34,072 nucleotides of DNA. Source: Chloroflexota bacterium (GTDB lineage Bacteria; Chloroflexota; Anaerolineae; Aggregatilineales; Phototrophicaceae). Below are positions 17,647 to 25,812 of this stretch, one piece after another. The notes below the pieces were generated by a model. The model was not told where the DNA came from, made no database searches, and saw only the letters and a list, made by a program, of their open reading frames with translations. Position 1 is the first letter of the stretch, and each line of letters begins with the position of its first letter. The DNA lies in the NCBI GenBank assembly GCA_026706445.1, contig JAPOYT010000176.1:1-34072 (forward strand). The letters run 5' to 3'. The position numbers and the translations under genes are program-made.

Positions 17647-19194
17647 TCATTCGCTTTTGCGCATCGCCCGTATCAAACTCCGGCCCGTCATCTCCGCCGG
17701 CTGCTCGACATCCAGCAGATCCAGCACGGTCGGCGCCACATCGGCCAGCCGTCCCCAACTGTGCAAATCGTAGTAGCGCGCGCGATCAATCACGAAAAGC
17801 GAGACTGGTCCCACTGTATGGTATGTATGCGGCTCGCCCGTCGCTTCATCGATCATGCGCTCGCAATTCCCGTGATCGGCGGTCACGATAGCGGCGCCCC
17901 CTTTCGCCAGCGCCGCCTCCACCAGCCGGCCAGCGCAAGCGTCAACCGCTTCCACCGCTTGGATGGCGGCCGCCAGCGAGCCCGTATGCCCGACCATATC
18001 CGGATTGGCGAAGTTCACCAGCACGAAGTCATCATCAGCCGCCCCTAAGCGCGCAAGCGTCGCTTCGGTCAACTCGAAAGCGCTCATCTCCGGCTGCAAG
18101 TCATAGGTTGCCACTTTCGGCGACGGCACGATATTGCGCGTCTCGCCCGCGAATGGCGCCTCGTTGCGCCCGTTGAAGAAAAATGTCACATGCGGATACT
18201 TCTCCGTCTCCGCCGTGTGATACTGCGTCAAGCCGGCATTGCTCAGCGTCTCCGCCAAGGTGTTGCGCAGCAGCTCCACCGGGAATAGGATCTCGTCAGT
18301 CAACCCGCCCATATACTCCGTCATCGTGACCAGGCGCAGGTCAGCGATCGGCTGAAAGCGGTCGGCGCCATCGAAGTCTCGCTTGACAAAAGCCTGCGTT
18401 AACTGACGCATGCGGTCGGCGCGGAAATTGAAGCAAAGCAGCGCATCGCCCGGCGCAATGCCCATACCCGCTTCGCCTCCGACCACGGTGGGCGCGATGA
18501 ACTCGTCCGTCACGCCTAGATCGTAGGACTGCTGCATCGCCGTTGCCGCATCAGGCGCGTGGACATCGCTGACGCGCATTGTCATCGCGTCATAGGCGCG
18601 CTGCGTCCGCTCCCAGCGCCTGTCGCGATCCATCGCAAAGTAGCGCCCGCTCACCGTCGACACAGTCCCGCAGCCATCCCGCTCGATTTTTTCCACGAGC
18701 TCGGCGCAATACCTGAGACCATTCCGCGTCGGCGTATCCCGCCCATCAGTGATCAGATGCAATATCGGGTTCAGGCCATTGGCGCCGGCGATATCCAGCA
18801 GCGCAAACAGGTGATCGGAATGGCTGTGTACGCCCCCATCCCCCAGCAAGCCTATCAAGTGCAGCTTGCGGCCGCTCTGGCCTACGTATCGCAGCGCGCC
18901 GCGCAAGGCGGCATTCTCCGCCAGCGACCCATCGGCGATGGCATTGGCAATCCGCGAGATATCCTGATAGACGATCCGTCCAGCGCCCAGATTGAGATGA
19001 CCGACTTCGGAATTGCCCATCTGACCGGGCGTCAGACCAACGTGTTCGCCGGAGGTATGCACGATGCAACGCTCGCCGCTTCGCAGCCAGCGATCGAAAT
19101 TCGGCGTCTCAGCCTGCGCCACCGCGTTGCCATGTTCCGCCGCGCGGATGCCCCAGCCGTCCAAAACGATTAGCAATACCGGTCTTCGTCTCAT
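17647..19194 (-). CDS. gpmI: 2,3-bisphosphoglycerate-independent phosphoglycerate mutase
   Basis: A glycolytic enzyme interconverting 3- and 2-phosphoglycerate with two metal ions and a phosphoserine intermediate. VLDGWG (10-15) holds metal ligand Asp12, and GNSEVGH (60-66) holds the phospho-accepting Ser62. ITDGRDT, NFRADRMRQL, FANPDMVGHTG and TADHGN follow in the normal order. The ATG at 19194 gives 515 residues, the usual length, with AAGGG just upstream; the longer frame back to 19284 adds an unlikely N-terminal extension. It lies between the large membrane protein gene (90-base gap) and glpD (24-base gap). Confidence 0.95.
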   Translation of the reverse strand: MRRRPVLLIVLDGWGIRAAEHGNAVAQAETPNFDRWLRSGERCIVHTSGEHVGLTPGQMGNSEVGHLNLGAGRIVYQDISRIANAIADGSLAENAALRGALRYVGQSGRKLHLIGLLGDGGVHSHSDHLFALLDIAGANGLNPILHLITDGRDTPTRNGLRYCAELVEKIERDGCGTVSTVSGRYFAMDRDRRWERTQRAYDAMTMRVSDVHAPDAATAMQQSYDLGVTDEFIAPTVVGGEAGMGIAPGDALLCFNFRADRMRQLTQAFVKRDFDGADRFQPIADLRLVTMTEYMGGLTDEILFPVELLRNTLAETLSNAGLTQYHTAETEKYPHVTFFFNGRNEAPFAGETRNIVPSPKVATYDLQPEMSAFELTEATLARLGAADDDFVLVNFANPDMVGHTGSLAAAIQAVEAVDACAGRLVEAALAKGGAAIVTADHGNCERMIDEATGEPHTYHTVGPVSLFVIDRARYYDLHSWGRLADVAPTVLDLLDVEQPAEMTGRSLIRAMRKSE

Positions 19195-19283
19195 AGCCCT
19201 TCGCTCTTGCTCGGCATTTTTTGATAATCTGCTTCCTGTTGCCCTGCGCGAATACGCCAGGCATACTTCCCACTTGTCCCTCA

Positions 19284-21836
19284 CTAACGCAGCGCGGCTG
19301 CCAGCATTGTACTCGCTCGCGGCGGGAGCGGCGCGTCGGCATTATACAGCGCGCTCGCGTCATACGGCGCCTTACTTTCCAATCCCAGAAACGCGGCCGG
19401 CGCCTCGACCAATGCAACGGATAAATCTTCATGTAGCCGAAATACGAGCGTGCGGCGCAGCAATTCCCCCGGCGCCGCCGACGAAAATATCGTTTCCTCG
19501 CCGCTGAATTCGCCGCAATCGCTAATCGAATGGCAGAAGTAAGCATATTCAGGCGCGCCGCCTTCATAGAGCGCATGCAGCGCGCTATTCAGCATGTCAT
19601 TATTCAGAAACTCTCCGATGCCCATCGCTCGCAGCTCGGTGTTGTCCATCTCCGTTACCATTGCAATTTGCATATTCGAAGTCAAATTCGGGGCGATCAC
19701 AAGCAACTGATGCAAGATACGCGCTTTAGAATGCGCGCTTTCAATGAATCCGCCATGCTGCGTGAAAAGCCGCGACGCAGCGGGCGCCAATAGCAACAGG
19801 CAAAGGCCCACTGCGATAATTTGGCGCCGCAAATTGTCGCGTATCGGCGAGACCGCTAGCAAAATTAGACTGAAAGCTGCGATGGACCCGCCGATGGGCG
19901 CCAACATGTAAATCCGCCAGGAATCGCTGCGATAAAAGGGAATCCACATCAAAACGCCAATCGCGGCGAGGATGAGCAGAAGCCCAGATCCCAAGGCGAT
20001 CAAATGCTGGCGCGTGGTCGGCTGCTGCGCATACTTTTCCTCGCGGAGGTGAAAGCAGGCGATGAGAACGACAGCCGCCAGCATGATAAAGGTCGACAGC
20101 CACCACCGATTCGCGCCCAGAGCCGCCAATGCGTCCCGCCAGCCCAAAACAAACGCGCGTTCATAGACGACGCCCGCCACCTCAATAAAGATGTCAAGGA
20201 CTGAGGCTTGCTCCTCCGGGCCCGCGCCAATGAGATCACCCTGATAAAAGTCGCGTCCACTCGCCAGCAGCAAAACGACGAACGCGATTTTGAAACCCGG
20301 CGCCAGATACCAGATGGCGCTCAGGTTCAGGTTGCGCCGCCAATTTTGCCGCCCATCACGCAGCCACAGCAGCAGTGGCGCGATCAAAATGATTGCGTAG
20401 CCCGTCTCGTTCGATCCGACGCAAAACAGCAGCCCCAGCCAAAGTCCCAGCAGCGTCAGTCGTCTCGGCTCTCTGCAATAGTCCAAGAACAGAGAACCAG
20501 CTAGCAGGAGCGATACCGTGCTGAAATTGTTGGGCAGCCGCCGCAAACTCATCAAGTCGTCATTGACCGGATAGAACATGAACAGCATCGTTGTTAGGAA
20601 GGCGTATAGCGGCGATACTCCCAGCTGACGCAGGATGATGTAAAACAGCGCCATGCCGCCAGCATAGAAACCATAATTGACCAGGTGATAACCGACAAAT
20701 GTCTCCGAGCTGATTAGATAAGCCAGGGTGCGCGGCAGATTTACCCACGGGCGCGAGATTGCTTCGGTCGCGTAATAGCTCAGCGTCCCCCCTTCCGTGT
20801 AACCGTGGATGATCCACGCTTCCCAATGAGCGGCGCTGTCAAAGCCAAACGGCAAATACAAGACCAATACGACAAAGAAACAGCCAAGGATGGCAGCGGC
20901 GTCCGCCCGAGACTCACGGCGCCGGAACCGCTTAACATGTCGCGCCGCCATCGGACCATAAATCAACAGGCTCAGCGCGATTCCGACCAGCGACAAATAA
21001 AAGTAAGGAGGCGGAACCGACCGGTGCGGGAAGAGCGAATGAATTGGCAGAGCGTAGGACGCGCTTTCTCCAGCTTCATTCTCCACTTCGAGACGCGCGA
21101 ATGCGCCGTCTTCAGCGCAATGCTCAGCTTGAGCCGGATCGCTCTCGCTCGCAATCGCGCGCCCATTGAATCGCGCCGACCGTTCGCCAACAATCGACCA
21201 CCGGATATCGACGCAATCATGCGGAAACAAGATGCGATCATGCCCCGCCCACATGTGAAGCGCGATGTCTCCGCGGACCTCGTCAATCACGCGCGGCTCA
21301 TAAGTCTGCAAGCGCAGCCAACCGCCCAGCACGCTCAGCGCCAAGGTACCGAGCGCCAGCCAATACACCGGGATCGGTCGTCCAGGCGAGCGCGCAACGA
21401 AATAGAAAACAGCCAGCAAGGGCGAGCCAATGAACGTGACAAAGCCTAAGAGGTAAAACAGCAAATCGGGCAAATGGCGGATAGCCAACCGGAAACTGCG
21501 ATAGATCCCATCTTGCGCCCGCAGCTCGAATAGCGGGCTCGTCGCATTGATATCCGGGCAGAATCGCATCTCGTCAGCGCCGATCTTGCCCGCGCCATCG
21601 ACGTGCAGCGACGCTATCCCCTCCAGCCGCCACTCTATAATCAGGCAATCGCCGGGGAACAAGGTCCAGGCTCGGTCGGCGCGGATGAAGACCGTCGTCT
21701 CGCCATACGCGCGCTCAATGCTTGGCGCTGGATTGTTTAGTACAGTTAGAATCAGTAGGAGGCAAGTCGCCAACAGCGAGGCAAGTGACGTTACCCGCCG
21801 CGGAGACGCGCCCGCAAGCGGTCCGCCCGCCTTCAT
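19284..21836 (-). CDS. Large polytopic membrane protein with duplicated GDC...W ectodomain
   Basis: An 850-residue membrane protein of unknown function. An N-terminal hydrophobic segment (about 17-36) is followed by a domain with LFPGDCLIIEWRLEGIASLHVDG. After one or two membrane spans, a second copy of that domain appears (LFPHDCVDIRWSIVGERSARFNG). Each copy has a further Cys about 20-30 residues on, suggesting a disulfide-linked beta fold outside the membrane. From about residue 285 come roughly ten more hydrophobic spans, reminiscent of GT-C-type glycosyltransferases or polymerases, and a soluble C-terminal part from about 690. The start overlaps the sqdB stop (ATGA), so translation is coupled and a role in envelope glycolipid or glycan assembly is reasonable inference. 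I cannot name a family with confidence. Confidence 0.75.
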   Translation of the reverse strand: MKAGGPLAGASPRRVTSLASLLATCLLLILTVLNNPAPSIERAYGETTVFIRADRAWTLFPGDCLIIEWRLEGIASLHVDGAGKIGADEMRFCPDINATSPLFELRAQDGIYRSFRLAIRHLPDLLFYLLGFVTFIGSPLLAVFYFVARSPGRPIPVYWLALGTLALSVLGGWLRLQTYEPRVIDEVRGDIALHMWAGHDRILFPHDCVDIRWSIVGERSARFNGRAIASESDPAQAEHCAEDGAFARLEVENEAGESASYALPIHSLFPHRSVPPPYFYLSLVGIALSLLIYGPMAARHVKRFRRRESRADAAAILGCFFVVLVLYLPFGFDSAAHWEAWIIHGYTEGGTLSYYATEAISRPWVNLPRTLAYLISSETFVGYHLVNYGFYAGGMALFYIILRQLGVSPLYAFLTTMLFMFYPVNDDLMSLRRLPNNFSTVSLLLAGSLFLDYCREPRRLTLLGLWLGLLFCVGSNETGYAIILIAPLLLWLRDGRQNWRRNLNLSAIWYLAPGFKIAFVVLLLASGRDFYQGDLIGAGPEEQASVLDIFIEVAGVVYERAFVLGWRDALAALGANRWWLSTFIMLAAVVLIACFHLREEKYAQQPTTRQHLIALGSGLLLILAAIGVLMWIPFYRSDSWRIYMLAPIGGSIAAFSLILLAVSPIRDNLRRQIIAVGLCLLLLAPAASRLFTQHGGFIESAHSKARILHQLLVIAPNLTSNMQIAMVTEMDNTELRAMGIGEFLNNDMLNSALHALYEGGAPEYAYFCHSISDCGEFSGEETIFSSAAPGELLRRTLVFRLHEDLSVALVEAPAAFLGLESKAPYDASALYNADAPLPPRASTMLAAALR

Positions 21837-23017
21837 CCGATGACTTCCGACCGCTTGCGGCTGGCATCCCAGCGGATATCGGGAATCAACAATTCGGCGC
21901 GCGCTTCAATGCGACCTCGGTTCTCGCGCAGATCCAATAACATTTCCTTGACCACCGACTTGATGTCGCGCGTCGGCTCATACCCGAGATCCAGCAAATG
22001 CTTTCGATCCGGATTGTAGTAGTGCTCTTCCATCTCCACCCGCGGATTGTCGTAGCGTTTGATCTCGACCGCCAAGCCGATATCCGCCGCGACATCCCGA
22101 ACCAGACAAGCCAATTCGCTGATTGAATAAGCATTTTCAAATTGATTGAAAACGCGGAATTCGCCAGCTGCCGGCGGGTTTTCCACCGCCAAAGCCAGGC
22201 AGCGCATCGAATCCGCCAGCGGCAGGAAGCCCCGCTTCTGCTTGCCCAGCCCAAAGAGCGTCAGCGGATGACCGATTACAGCCTGGCAGCAAAAGCGGTT
22301 GATCGCCGTGCCAAAGCACTGATCAAAGTCGAGCCTCGTGCGCATGCGCCAGTCGTCGTCCATCTCCGGGATCCGCGTGCCGAAGACGACGCCCTGCATG
22401 ATATCCGTCGCCCGCGCGCCCCAAATTTTTGTGGCAAGCTGCGTATTGTGCGAATCGTGCACTTTGCTCTGGTGATACCAACTGCCGGCTTGCCGCGGAA
22501 AGGGCAATCGGTCGACCCGCCCGCGAAATTCGACTTCGAAAAATCCTTCGGGGATGTCGACCGCGGGCGTGCCGTATTCGCCCATCGTGCCCAGCTTGAC
22601 CAGATGCGCCGCCGGCACAACCTCTTTGATCGCCCATAAGATATTCAAATTGTTGATGACGTTATTCCGCTGCGTCCAAACGCAATGCGCCTGATCCATC
22701 ATCGAGTATGGCGCCGACGGCATCTGCCCCAGATGGACAACCGCCTCCGGCTGGTATTCCTCGAAGAATCCTTTGACAAAGGCGTAATCCGTCAAATCCC
22801 CAACGCGAAAGTCGAGCGCCAGGTCAGTCGCCTCTCGATAAGCCTCCAAGCGTTCCTCTCGGCTGGCGATCGGTAAAGCGCTGTCCCCGCCGACTTCCGC
22901 CACCCATTGGCGCCGCAGCAGCAGATCCGCGCCGGCGACTTCGTGCCCGCGCGCGTTCAAATAGATCGCCAGGGGCCAGCCCAAATAGCCGTCTATGCCA
23001 GCGATAAAAACTCTCAT
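21833..23017 (-). CDS. sqdB: UDP-sulfoquinovose synthase-like NAD-dependent epimerase
   Basis: An extended short-chain dehydrogenase/reductase of 394 residues. The family member SQD1/SqdB makes UDP-sulfoquinovose from UDP-glucose and sulfite, the head-group donor of sulfolipid. The Rossmann motif is GIDGYLGW near the N-terminus. KLGTMGEYGTP with the catalytic Thr region, and GSWYHQSKVHDS with the YxxxK pair, match SQD1 closely, and the C-terminal EHYYNPDRKHLLDLGYEPT is also characteristic. The ATG at 23017 is chosen (GGGAGC 5 bases upstream); the frame extends to 23074. A weak promoter candidate (TTCAAA, 16 bases, TAAGAT) lies at 23074-23101 on the minus strand. No SqdX-type glycosyltransferase is visible, so the lipid product is inferred. 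Confidence 0.85.
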   Translation of the reverse strand: MRVFIAGIDGYLGWPLAIYLNARGHEVAGADLLLRRQWVAEVGGDSALPIASREERLEAYREATDLALDFRVGDLTDYAFVKGFFEEYQPEAVVHLGQMPSAPYSMMDQAHCVWTQRNNVINNLNILWAIKEVVPAAHLVKLGTMGEYGTPAVDIPEGFFEVEFRGRVDRLPFPRQAGSWYHQSKVHDSHNTQLATKIWGARATDIMQGVVFGTRIPEMDDDWRMRTRLDFDQCFGTAINRFCCQAVIGHPLTLFGLGKQKRGFLPLADSMRCLALAVENPPAAGEFRVFNQFENAYSISELACLVRDVAADIGLAVEIKRYDNPRVEMEEHYYNPDRKHLLDLGYEPTRDIKSVVKEMLLDLRENRGRIEARAELLIPDIRWDASRKRSEVIG

Positions 23018-23174
23018 CAGACGCTCCCGCCCTTCCGCATTATCCAATCCCGCAATGCCATCCAGGCGCCACAATCTTACAGAATCGGAGACAGTTTTGA
23101 ACAGATGCTAAATGCTTGCCGAATTCAGCGCGCGCAGCGAAAACTGCCCCAAAAGAGCTTCGTCTTTTCGCCGC

Positions 23175-23203
23175 TGTATTGTGTGGCTGGCTGCGGATAT
23201 AAT
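23175..23203 (+). promoter_or_regulatory. Putative promoter of the MFS exporter gene
   Basis: A perfect -10 box TATAAT (23198-23203) is preceded at 17 bases by TGTATT, a poor -35 match. The expected start of transcription falls in the palindrome at 23207-23222, about 50 bases before the MFS gene. Confidence 0.4.
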
Positions 23204-23206
23204 GTT

Positions 23207-23222
23207 GCAAGCTCGGGCTTGC
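23207..23222. promoter_or_regulatory. Palindrome at the expected transcription start of the MFS gene
   Basis: GCAAGC-TCGG-GCTTGC is a perfect 6-bp inverted repeat, immediately after the -10 box. GTTGCAAG overlaps its left arm (23204-23211) and recurs at 23230-23237. It could be a repressor operator, as is common for efflux genes, or an RNA hairpin in the leader. Confidence 0.35.
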
Positions 23223-23259
23223 CCGACGCGTTGCAAGAATCCTGAATACATGAGCGCGC

Positions 23260-24579
23260 ATGCCGCTTCCGCAGGCGGCGCGGTCTGTCCTTTGCGAGAC
23301 TAACTTGAAAAAGACTGCTACCCACTCATCCGGTTACCTGCAACTGATACGCGGCAACCGCGCTTTTCGTTATCTCTGGGCGGGGCAGGTCATCAGCTTG
23401 ACCGGCGACTGGTTTAACTTGATCGCCTCGGCCGCCCTGATCGCGACCTTGACGCAATCCGGTACCGCTATCGGCGGTCTATTCGTCGTTAGGATGCTGG
23501 CGCCCTTCCTCGTCAGCCCAATCGCCGGCGTCGTGGCGGACCGCTACAACCGCCGGACCATTCTCATCATCACCGATGTGCTGCGCTGCTTCGTCGTTCT
23601 GGGCTTTGTGCTGGCGCGCGATCCGCAGCTCGTCTGGCTGATCTACGCGCTCACCGCGGTACAGGCGGCCTCCCAGGGCTTCTACTTTCCCGCCTGGAAT
23701 GCCCTGCTGCCCGATATCACCAAGCCGCAGGAGCTGGGCATCGCCAACGCCCTCTCGTCCGCCACCTGGTCGGTCATGCTGGCTTTTGGCTCGGCGCTGG
23801 GCGGCTTGGTCGCCGGCGTTGTCGGCGTCTATCCCGCCTTTGTGATAGATGCGGTCACCTTCCTGCTCAGCGCGCTCATCCTCCTGCGAATGCCCTATCA
23901 ATCAACGCTTGAGCGCAGATCCGACCAATCGGCGCTGGCCGGCATCCAGCAATACCTTGATGGGCTGCGCTATCTGCGCCGGCATATCGATACCTTCTCC
24001 ATCGCTATCCAGAAAGCCGTTCTCGGTTTCTTCATCATTGGCTTCTTCCAGGTAGCGCAAGTCACCATCGCCGAGAAATATTTTCCCATCGGCGAAGGCG
24101 GCAGCATCAGCATGGGCTTGATCTACGTCATGGCTGGCATCGGTTCCGGTCTCAGCCCAATTCTCGGGCGCAATTGGGCGCGCGATCGCGATCGGCGCCT
24201 GCGCCTGATGATCGCCTTTGGCTATGTTTGTTCGTCCCTCGGCTTTCTTATTTGCTCAACCTTGATTTCACTGCCCGTCGTGCTCATCGGCGCGCTTCTG
24301 CGCGGCGTCGGCGGCGGATTAGTTTGGGTCCTGGGTACGCAGCTGCTCTTGCAGATCGTGCCGAACGAAGTGCGCGGACGCGTATTCTCCACCGAGTTCG
24401 CCCTGTACACGCTCTTCGCCGCCGTATCTTCCGGCACAACCGGGCGCCTCATCGATACCTCGCTTGGCGTCAGCGGCGTCCTCCAGCTCGGTTCTATTAT
24501 TCTGGTCCTGCCGACGGCGCTCTGGCTGCTCTGGATCTTCTTCGGCAAACGTGACCTGGTCAAAGCAAAAGCCGCCTGA
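23260..24579 (+). CDS. MFS exporter (DHA3/EntS-like)
   Basis: A 439-residue major facilitator with about twelve hydrophobic spans. The loop GVVADRYNRRTILI between helices 2 and 3 is the family's motif A, and the repeat-half pattern (FYFPAWNALLPDI, then IVPNEVRGRVFSTEFALY) is typical of the drug or siderophore exporters related to MefA and EntS. It probably expels a small molecule using the proton gradient. The substrate is unknown. The start is uncertain: ATG at 23260 is given, but TTG at 23305 would begin LKKTATHSSGYLQLIRGN and fits the usual N-terminus better. It is divergent from the sqdB operon. Confidence 0.85.
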   Translation: MPLPQAARSVLCETNLKKTATHSSGYLQLIRGNRAFRYLWAGQVISLTGDWFNLIASAALIATLTQSGTAIGGLFVVRMLAPFLVSPIAGVVADRYNRRTILIITDVLRCFVVLGFVLARDPQLVWLIYALTAVQAASQGFYFPAWNALLPDITKPQELGIANALSSATWSVMLAFGSALGGLVAGVVGVYPAFVIDAVTFLLSALILLRMPYQSTLERRSDQSALAGIQQYLDGLRYLRRHIDTFSIAIQKAVLGFFIIGFFQVAQVTIAEKYFPIGEGGSISMGLIYVMAGIGSGLSPILGRNWARDRDRRLRLMIAFGYVCSSLGFLICSTLISLPVVLIGALLRGVGGGLVWVLGTQLLLQIVPNEVRGRVFSTEFALYTLFAAVSSGTTGRLIDTSLGVSGVLQLGSIILVLPTALWLLWIFFGKRDLVKAKAA

Positions 24580-24646
24580 ATAAGGGGAAGTCGCGAATAT
24601 TGAGGACATGGCAAATATAAATCTGGCTCAAAAGTAGCAGATGTAG

Positions 24647-24684
24647 GGGCGACCCTTGGGTCGCCCGCAGATTCAGATTCTGCG
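24647..24684. repeat. Pair of hairpins, TGTAGGGGCGACCC-type dispersed repeat
   Basis: GGGCGACCC (24647-24655) pairs with GGGTCGCCC (24658-24666), followed directly by CGCAGA (24666-24671) pairing with TCTGCG (24679-24684). It lies in the 230-base gap between the MFS gene and the aldolase gene. There is no U-run, so it is not a standard intrinsic terminator. The window's last bases (TTGTAGGGG, 34064-34072) look like the start of another copy. Confidence 0.5.
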
Positions 24685-24809
24685 GACGGGCAAGATTACA
24701 TCATCGCAATCCACCACTCCCACAGATAAGCGTGAAGCAAATTTGCAGCCAACGCATGCAAATATCTCGAAACAAGAACGAGAAACTTCCAAAGAAAGCG
24801 AGGACAAGA

Positions 24810-25712
24810 ATGAAAATCCACGGCATCGTGCCACCGATGGTCACGCCATTCGCCCAAGATGAGTCGGTAGACGAAGCGCTGCTTCGCGCCGAAATCGAAT
24901 ACCTGATTTCTTCCGCCGGCGTTCACGGCATCGCCGTCGGCGGCAGCACCGGCGAAGGCCACGCGCTAACCACCGACGAGCTTCGCCAAGTCGTGGCGAC
25001 CGCCTGCGATGTCGCTGCGGGCCGCGTCCCCGTCATCGCCGGCATCATCGTTGACAGCACGCGCCAAGCGATAGAGAAAGCCCGCGCCCTGGCTGACCTG
25101 GATGTCGCCGCCCTGCAAGTAACGCCGGTGCATTACCTCTTTCGCCCCGACGACGAGTTGATGTTCGCGCATTTTGCGCGCTTGGCGCAACACGCCGCCC
25201 AGCCGGTGATGATCTACAATGTAGTGCCCTGGACCTACTGCTCGCCCGCCCTGCTCGACCGCATGATGCGCGAAATCGACGGGCTCATCGGCGTCAAGCA
25301 AAGCGCCGGCGATCTCAAGCTGCTGGCTGATCTACTGATGACATCGGCCGACGCGGGCCTCATCATGTCGGCGGTTGACGCGCTGATGTATCCTTCATTC
25401 GCGCTCGGCGCGCATGGCGCCATCGCCGCCATTCTGACAGCGGCGCCCGAGCTATGCGTCGAGCTGTGGAATCAAGTTCAGGCGGGCGATCACATCTCCG
25501 CGCTGGACTCGCATCATAAGCTGCTGCCGATATATAACGCCCTCGAAGGCGACAATATGCCAGCCAATGTCAAGACGGCGCTCGCTTTGCAGGGACGGCC
25601 CGCGGGCATTCCGCGCATGCCCATGCCGGAAAGCTCCGATCAACAGCGCGCCGCCATTGAAGCGGCATTGCTAAACGCGGGGGTAAGTCTACGCGAGGCC
25701 ACTTTCGCTTAA
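24810..25712 (+). CDS. DapA/N-acetylneuraminate-lyase family aldolase or dehydratase
   Basis: A class I (Schiff-base) TIM-barrel enzyme of 300 residues. GGSTGEGHAL is at 44-53, Tyr136 in MIYNVVP and Schiff-base Lys163 in GVKQSAGD; these match Tyr133 and Lys161 of E. coli DapA. I use the ATG at 24810 (GAGG 6 bases upstream); the frame extends to 24732. Convergent to an enolase-superfamily dehydratase in a sugar-uptake locus, it is more likely a 2-keto-3-deoxy-sugar-acid aldolase, giving pyruvate and an aldehyde, than a lysine-biosynthesis enzyme. That specificity is inference; a dehydratase of the same family is also possible. Confidence 0.8.
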   Translation: MKIHGIVPPMVTPFAQDESVDEALLRAEIEYLISSAGVHGIAVGGSTGEGHALTTDELRQVVATACDVAAGRVPVIAGIIVDSTRQAIEKARALADLDVAALQVTPVHYLFRPDDELMFAHFARLAQHAAQPVMIYNVVPWTYCSPALLDRMMREIDGLIGVKQSAGDLKLLADLLMTSADAGLIMSAVDALMYPSFALGAHGAIAAILTAAPELCVELWNQVQAGDHISALDSHHKLLPIYNALEGDNMPANVKTALALQGRPAGIPRMPMPESSDQQRAAIEAALLNAGVSLREATFA

Positions 25713-25743
25713 GCGCCTACTGTCGCAATTTCTCCAGCGTTGA

Positions 25744-25803
25744 AGCCCCTCTCTCTTCATGGGATGCCCACCATAGAGATGGTGGGAAAGGTTTGGGGTG
25801 GGG
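25744..25803. repeat. C-rich/G-rich palindromic element (type B) between convergent genes
   Basis: It has CCCCTCTCTCTTCATGGGATG, then a perfect 8-bp hairpin CCCACCAT-AGAG-ATGGTGGG (25767-25786) and a G-run tail. It sits between the aldolase stop and the enolase-superfamily stop, where a bidirectional transcription block would be useful. The hairpin differs from the copy at 31224-31243 by a compensated base pair (A-T here, G-C there), so its pairing appears conserved. Confidence 0.7.
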
Positions 25804-25812
25804 GCTGCCAAG

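Noticed and set aside
19195-19284. Thirty-residue N-terminal extension of GpmI
   Set aside because: The enzyme family starts a few residues before VLDGWG; the extension is basic, shows no signal peptide, and makes the protein longer than usual.
24647-24684. Intrinsic terminator for the MFS gene
   Set aside because: The hairpins are strong, but no T-run follows either one on either strand, and the sequence belongs to a dispersed repeat type.
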